The notes under the pieces were generated by a model. The model did no database searches and was not told the DNA's origin. It was given only the letters and a program-made list of their open reading frames with translations. The position numbers and the translations under genes were made by a program. DNA of 64,000 nucleotides. Origin: Enoplolaimus lenunculus (Eukaryota > Nematoda > Enoplea > Enoplida > Thoracostomopsidae). Location: the NCBI GenBank assembly GCA_030248215.1, contig JASANG010002734.1, positions 1 to 64,000 on the forward strand, given 5' to 3'. Positions 58,142-64,000 of the stretch are shown piece by piece (positions within the stretch are counted from its first letter, which is position 1; each line of letters starts with the position of its first letter).

Positions 58142-60698
58142 TTACACCGGTTCCGCGATAGTCGCAATATACGCGGTTGGCACAGTAGTCGAAATACTCA
58201 TTCCCCTACCGTCCGCTAAACGGACGTGGTGAGGCGGTATCATGACAGCGGGCGGTTGTGCTAGGACTCCGCCCGCGCCTCCTGAGCGAGCTGTCAATTG
58301 TTTCGCCTCTGTTGCCTCCCGCCTGGGAGACTCTGCTCGGGGGCCCTTGCGTTCGTCATTAGATTTAGATTTTGATTTTCCATCCGCCTTTTTCCGATCA
58401 GGATTTTTAAAACAAATACGCGCAGGATGGTTTGTTTTATTGCAAAATTCGCAAGGTTTAAATTCACGTTTTGTATCAGACTTTTTATCGGAATCCTTGT
58501 TCTTATTATTGTTATTGTTATTCATTTTCGAATCCCAGTCTGATTTTTTAGGACTTCTGCAGTTCCGGGCTATGTGCCCTCCCTTACCGCAGTTAAAAAA
58601 AGGTGCGGGAAGACCCTTGTTGTTTCGACCGCTCATCCTTGTCGGTGTGCTCCTTCTTGTCGTCCTTATTCTTCGCACCCTCATGTCCGCGATTCGTTTT
58701 TGCTTTGTTATTCATTTGGTTTACTTTATTTTCATATAACTTATATCTGGTTTCCTGACCAGTTGTGTCACTCATGTCATTTGCTAAAACGTTGTAGATT
58801 TTTAGCTCGGAATCTTAATTCTTGGAACGTTTCGGTCATGCCGGTTTGTAATCTCAATTTAAATTCCGGCTTTGCGTTATTTATAAACGTTTGACACAGC
58901 AGGTCAGGAGCCTGCTTCGGGTCTGCGAAACGTTTCTCTAGGTAACGTTTCCAATATACTAAACAGTTCGTCAGCATATTCCTCGATGTTACCTATCTGA
59001 ATCATTCTTTGAAAATTTACGATTCTGGTGGTTAAATAGTCCCGTTCCGCAAAGCGGACTCTAAATTGGTTGATTAACCACTCGAAAGTTTCAGGCTCAA
59101 TAGCCGCTTCCTCCTCCAAGAGCTGAAGGTGCTTATCTGCGGCTTTCCGCAAACATTTGCGGAATTGTTTCATTTTTGACGGGAGGTCGACAATTCCTGC
59201 CGACCTTATACATCTGTCAAAACGCCTATAAAATGCATCGAAGTCATCGGTGCCTTCATATTTTGGGAAATACGAGTCTTTTTCGGGCATGTGGACTACG
59301 ATCTGTGTCGGCCCCGCCGATGTCGGAACCATTAACGCATTATTACCCATACCCGGTTGGACCCTACCCGTATCTGGCATCTGCCACATATGAGCATTGT
59401 CTATCATGTCGCCGGATGTTGCTCCTATTGGGGTAGGTGGTCTGGATGCGTTGGACTGTGCGTCCGTAACCGATGTGTGGTCGCCTTCCACCAACCGATC
59501 ATTTCCCATTGACCACCCTGGGGCAAATGGTAATTGTGTGTGAGGATATCCCCAACTGTTTGTCGGTAGGGCTGATCCACAGTCCCTGGCCCAAGTGACC
59601 TGTGTAGGAGCTCCTACGATAGACGTCCATGTTGCAGCCGCATTCACCTCTGGTGGATATAGACTGAGGAATGCGGTGTGTTGCTCTAGGGTTAGGCTAT
59701 TTAAAAAGGTTTCCCGTTGTTGTTGTTGAATTTGGGAATAAAATTGACTCGTATAGCCTGCGTTTTGGTTTGGCTGGGTAAGGGGCTGATGTCCGATGTC
59801 CTGTAACCATAGGTGTTGTAAAATGGTTACCCCTTAATCCCATAGTTTGACTCACAGAATTGCTTTGAGAACCCATACCACCCGCTGTGCTCGGTCCAGG
59901 CTGGGGGTAGGATTGTCCGGCATACAACGTGAACGAGTTGTAGGGATATTGTACAGGCGCCCCCGGATAGTATGACGATTGGGGCATTGCTGTATACGGG
60001 TGTTGAATTGTCGGTAAAGCAAACTGATGGGGGTCGCTAACAGTAGTGGGATGTAATGGTGGTTGGGGCATGGTAGTCGGAATAGTTGTATTACCCGACC
60101 CGTATACCGACAGTTGACCCTGGGTTGCGTTACGTTGCGACCGAACCACCATGCATGAGACCCCGCTGTTTCCCACGGAGCTAGTCATGTACGTGGAGAG
60201 ATTCCTCGCTGATTGTTCGCGTGGCAACGTCGCTCCCACCGGACCGGACTGTCTTATCACCGTTTCCCTTTTTGTTTGCGTTATCCCCTCTATTTTGGGA
60301 TCTGCTATCCCAAAATTTTTGCTTCCCCCGGTATTTGTATCACCCGTTTGTCCTACACCGTTAGGGTATCTCTGTGCTAAGTGTGGTCCCATTAGTCCTG
60401 AATTATGTAGAACAGTACTAACTGTTCGGGGTTTAGGAATATCTTGGGATTCTAATTGGCCATTTTTTAACTCAGCATCGACCTGTTTTGTCCTCTTCGA
60501 CGTGTCTTCATTACCATACTCGTAACTCGTCGATCCATCTTCCACCGAATCCACCGCCGACTGTACCAACTCCGACAATCCCGTCGCCAAACGCACAGTA
60601 TCCGCCCGCGCCGCATTTGTTACCAAAGTGTTAAATATATTCGTGGTGCCAATCATATGAACACGATAGTGTTCATATATATGATTCGCGCATCTCAA
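58142..60698 (-). pseudogene. Gag region of the Gypsy-type element
   Basis: The 5' part (about 60,698-59,697) is Pro/Gln/Tyr/Gly-rich. The middle (59,647-58,904) has the retrotransposon Gag core: DSYFPKYEGTDDFDAFYRRF, FEWLINQFRVRFAE and NIEEYADELFSILETLP. The end (58,684-58,142) is Lys/Asn/Asp-rich and holds zinc-knuckle sequences, one at CGKGGHIARNC and one at CEFCNKTNHPARIC. Gag would form the particle shell and bind the element's RNA. Confidence 0.8.
60655..60678. other. Perfect hairpin near the 5' end of the Gag frame
   Basis: ATATGAACAC, loop GATA, GTGTTCATAT: a 10-bp perfect stem within the first 45 bases of the Gag open frame. Possibly a leader structure of the element's RNA; function not known. 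Confidence 0.6.
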
Positions 60699-60952
60699 GC
60701 GCGTATTTTCAGTTTAGTTCGCATGTTGGTGCTCAAGTAATATCAGACCTGTATCGTTTAAATTTTGTACACTGGTATCCTGGTATGTAAGGAATATTTG
60801 TGCCAAAGGATTTTGCAAACCAGTGTGGTCTTCAATAGTTACGGTCAAAAAAACTTCTTACAGAAAGTGCACGAAATTTTTCATTTTGGTTCAACACTTT
60901 TTACACGTTACCTATGTAATTTTACGATTATAACTTTCACCACTTTATAGAG
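60699..60952. other. Short AT-rich spacer, nothing recognised
   Basis: About 250 bp between the Gag start and the minisatellite. An LTR or leader would be expected here; no terminal TG...CA pair repeated elsewhere was found. It ends with CACTTTATAGAGCTTACGG, a phrase repeated inside the array. Confidence 0.5.
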
Positions 60953-63900
60953 CTTACGGTTGGTTTCACCCCAACAGTCGGTTTCACCCCAACGGTTGGT
61001 TTCACCCCAACGGTTGGTTTCACCCCAACGGTTAGTTTTACACCAACGGTTGGTTTTGCCCCAACGGTTGGTTTTGCCCCAACGGTTGGTTTCACCCCAA
61101 CGGTTGGTTTTGCCCCAACGGTTGGTTTTGCCCCACCACTTTATAGAGCTTACGGTTGGTTTCACCCCAACGGTTGGTTTCACCCCAACGGTTGGTTTCA
61201 CCCCAACAGTCGGTTTCACCCCAACGGTTGGTTTCACCCCAACGGTTGGTTTCACCCCAACGGTTGGTTTCACCCCAACGGTTAGTTTAGCCGCAACGGT
61301 TGGTTTTGCCCTAACGGTTGTTTTGCCCCAATGGTTGGTTTCACCCCAACGGTTGGTTTCACTCCAACAGTCGGTTTCTCCCCAACGGTTGGTTTCGCCC
61401 CAACGGTTGGTTTCACCCCAACGGTTGGTTTTGCCCCAACGGTTGGTTTTGCCCCAACAGTTGGTTTTGCCCCAACGGTTGGTTTTGCCCCAACGGTTGG
61501 TTTTGCCCCAACGGTTGGTTTCACCCCAACGGTTGCTTTTGCCCCAACGGTTGGTTTCAGCTCAACGGTTGGTTTCACCCCAACGGTTGGCTTCACCAAA
61601 CGGATGGTTTCACCCCAACGGATGGTTTCACCACAACAGTGGGTTCCACCCCAACGGTTGGTTTTACCCCAACGGTTGGTTTCACCCCAACGGTTGGTTT
61701 CACCCCAACGGTTGGTCTCACCCCAACAGTCGGTTTCACCCCAACGGTTGGTCTCACCACAACAGTCGGTTTCACCCCAACGGTTGATTTTGCCCCAACG
61801 GTTGGTTTGGCCCCAACGGTTTTGCCCCAACGGTTGGTTTTGCCCCACCACTTTATAGAGCTTACGGTTGGTTTCACCCCAACGGTTGGTTTCACCCCAA
61901 CAGTCGGTTTCACCCCAACGGTTGGTTTCACCCCAACGGTTGGTTTCACCCCAACGGTTAGTTTTGCCCCAACGATTGGTTTTGCCCCAATGGTTGGTTT
62001 TGCCCCAACGGTTGGTTTCACCGCAACGGTTGGTTTCACCCCAACAGTCGGTTTCTCCCCAACGGTTGGTTTTGCCCCAACGGTTGATTTTGCCCCAACG
62101 GTTGGTTTCACCCCAACGGTTGGTTTTGCCCCAACGGTTGGTTTCAGCTCAACGGTTGGTTTCACCCCAACAGTCGGTTTCACCCCAACGGTTGGTTTCA
62201 CCCCAACGGTTGGTTTCACCCCAACGGTTGGTTTCACCCCAACGGTTGGTTTCACCCCAACGGTTGGTTTCACCCCAACGGTTAGTTTAGCCCCAACGGT
62301 TGGTTTTGCCCTAACGGTTGTTTTGCCCCAACGGTTGGTTTCACCCCAACGGTTGGTTTCACTCCAACAGTCGGTTTCTCCCCAACGGTTGGTTTCACCC
62401 CAACGGTTGGTTTCACCCCAACGGTTGGTTTTGCCCCAACGGTTGGTTTTGCCCCAACAGTTGGTTTTGCCCCAACGGTTGGTTTTGCCCCAACGGTTGG
62501 TTTTGCCCCAACGGTTGGTTTCACCCCAACGGTTGCTTTTGCCCCAACGGTTGGTTTCAGCTCAACGGTTGGTTTCACCCCAACGGTTGGCTTCACCAAA
62601 CGGATGGTTTCACCCCAACGGATGGTTTCACCACAAAAGTGGGTTCCACCCCAACGGTTGGTTTTACCCCAACGGTTGGTTTCACCCCAACGGTTGGTTT
62701 CACCCCAACGGTTGGTCTCACCCCAACAGTCGGTTTCACCCCAACGGTTGGTCTCACCACAACAGTCGGTTTCACCCCAACGGTTGATTTTGCCCCAACG
62801 GTTGGTTTGGCCCCAACGGTTTTGCCCCAACGGTTGGTTTTGCCCCACCACTTTATAGAGCTTACGGTTGGTTTCACCCCAACGGTTGGTTTCACCCCAA
62901 CAGTCGGTTACACCCCAACGGTTGGTTTCACCCCAACGGTTGGTTTCACCCCAACGGTTAGTTTTGCCCCAACGATTGGTTTTGCCCCAATGGTTGGTTT
63001 TGCCCCAACGGTTGGTTTCACCGCAACGGTTGGTTTCACCCCAACAGTCGGTTTCTCCCCAACGGTTGGTTTTGCCCCAACGGTTGATTTTGCCCCAACG
63101 GTTGGTTTCACCCCAACGGTTGGTTTTGCCCCAACGGTTGGTTTCAGCTCAATGGTTGGTTTCACCCCAACGGTTGGCTTCACCAAACGGATGGTTTCAC
63201 TCCAACGGATGGTTTCACCACAACAGTGGGTTCCACCCCAACGGTTGGTTTTACCCCAACCGTTGGTTTCACTCCAACGGTTGGTCTCACCCCAAAAGTC
63301 GGCTTCACCCCAACGGTTGGTTTTGCCCCAACGGTTGGTTTGGCCCCAACGGTTGGTTTCACCCCAACGGTTGGTTTCACCCCAACGGTTGGTTTCACCC
63401 CAACGGTTAGTTTCACCCCAACGGTTAGTTTTGCCCCAACGGTTGGTTTTGCCCCAACGGTTGGTTTTGCCCCAACGGTTGGTTTCATCGCAACGGTTGG
63501 TTTCACCCCAACAGTCGGTTTCTCCCCCATCGGTTGGTTTCACCCCAACGGTTGGTTTCACCCCAACGGTTGGTTTTGCCCCAACGGTTGGTTTTGCCCC
63601 CCAACGGTTGGTTTTGCCCAAACGGTTGGTTATGCCCCAACGGTTGGTTTCACCCCAACGGTTGGTTTCAGCTCAACGGTTGGTTTCACCCCAACGGTTG
63701 GCTTCACCAAACGGATGGTTTCACTCCAACGGATGGTTCCACCACAACAGTGGGTTCCACCCCAACGGTTGGTTTTACCCCAACGGTTGGTTTCACCCCA
63801 ACGGTAGGTTTCACCCCAACGGTTGGTCTCACCCCAACAGTCGGTTTCACCCCAACGGTTGGTCTCACCCCAACAGTCGGTTTCACCCCAACGGTTGGTT

Positions 63901-64000
63901 TTGCCCCAACGGTTGGTTTCTCCCCAACGGTTGGTTTTTCCCCAACGGTTGGTTTCACCCCAACCGTTGGTTTCACCCCAACGGTTGGTCTCACCCCAAC
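60953..64000. repeat. 18-bp minisatellite, locus 2, with a 1,000-bp higher-order repeat
   Basis: About 170 copies of the unit TTGGTTTCACCCCAACGG, the same as at 21,511-22,388, with a second variant reading TTTTGCCCC in place of TTTCACCCC. A marker phrase CCACTTTATAGAGCTTACGG occurs at the array edge (about 60,940) and again at about 61,136, 61,849 and 62,848. Variants at 61,282-61,851 recur at 62,282-62,851, an offset of exactly 1,000 bp. The array runs off the window end. Long frames on both strands (up to 489 codons) follow from the 18-bp period. Confidence 0.97.

Larger units (their letters stand above)
55165..60698 (-). mobile_element. Decayed Ty3/Gypsy-type LTR element with a PHD finger
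   Basis: Order along the minus strand: Gag (60,698 to about 58,140), aspartic protease (to about 57,576), reverse transcriptase (57,488-56,245), RNase H (56,003-55,575), then a PHD finger (55,409 to about 55,165). This is the Ty3/Gypsy order, but no integrase zinc finger or DDE core was seen. I found no LTRs, primer-binding site or polypurine tract with confidence, nor any target duplication. The coding frames are interrupted about half a dozen times, so it is a fossil; motifs remain easy to read, which suggests a moderate age. It is flanked upstream by the 18-bp minisatellite and downstream by the GC-rich exonuclease block, which may be part of the same unit. Confidence 0.85.

Noticed and set aside
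48800-60950. Long terminal repeats bounding the Gypsy-type element
   Set aside because: I compared the flanks at 48.8-49.6 kb and 60.7-60.95 kb by eye and found no shared stretch; LTRs may be lost or lie outside what can be seen without alignment.
60953-63994. FTPTVG / KPTVGV hexapeptide repeat proteins (up to 489 codons)
   Set aside because: An 18-bp repeat keeps several frames open on both strands. No start context, signal peptide or unique flanking domain is present.

Overview
The window is nuclear DNA from an animal-like eukaryote. Its introns have GT-AG borders, it carries one complete intron-rich chaperonin gene (CCT5), the first two exons of a WDR36/UTP21 homologue, a decayed Ty3/Gypsy-type LTR element, and very many small inverted-repeat elements. 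The host DNA is AT-rich. I cannot name the species.

Layout. 1-15,534 is a 69-bp satellite with higher-order structure. It runs in one orientation to about 12,785 and in the other after that, and its right edge is duplicated. 15,535-21,510 holds no gene I can recognise; it is a patchwork of dispersed repeats. 21,511-22,388 is an 18-bp minisatellite. 22,540-24,627 (minus) holds exons 1-2 of the WDR36/UTP21 homologue, with no later exon seen. 24,628-29,049 is repeat-filled intergenic DNA with nested MITEs. 29,050-45,983 (minus) is CCT5: eleven coding exons giving 541 residues, the length of the human protein, with introns packed with hAT-like and TTAA-flanked MITEs and a 121-bp tandem duplication over most of exon 2. 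45,984-49,100 holds tRNA-like (SINE) repeats. 49,119-54,938 is a GC-rich block of minus-strand open frames containing an EXD1-like 3'-5' exonuclease and several proteins I do not recognise; three perfect hairpins lie beyond its 3' end. 55,165-60,698 (minus) is the decayed Gypsy-type element (Gag, protease, reverse transcriptase, RNase H, then a PHD finger where an integrase would be expected). 60,953-64,000 is the same 18-bp minisatellite as at 21.5 kb, here with a 1,000-bp higher-order period.

CCT5 and WDR36/UTP21 are housekeeping genes (protein folding; small-subunit ribosome assembly) lying head to tail on the minus strand. Everything else seen is repeat or mobile DNA. The most unusual items are the exonuclease/PHD block beside an integrase-less Gypsy-type polyprotein, the shared 18-bp minisatellite, and the orientation switch and sequence-quality collapse inside the 69-bp satellite, which looks partly like an assembly artefact.
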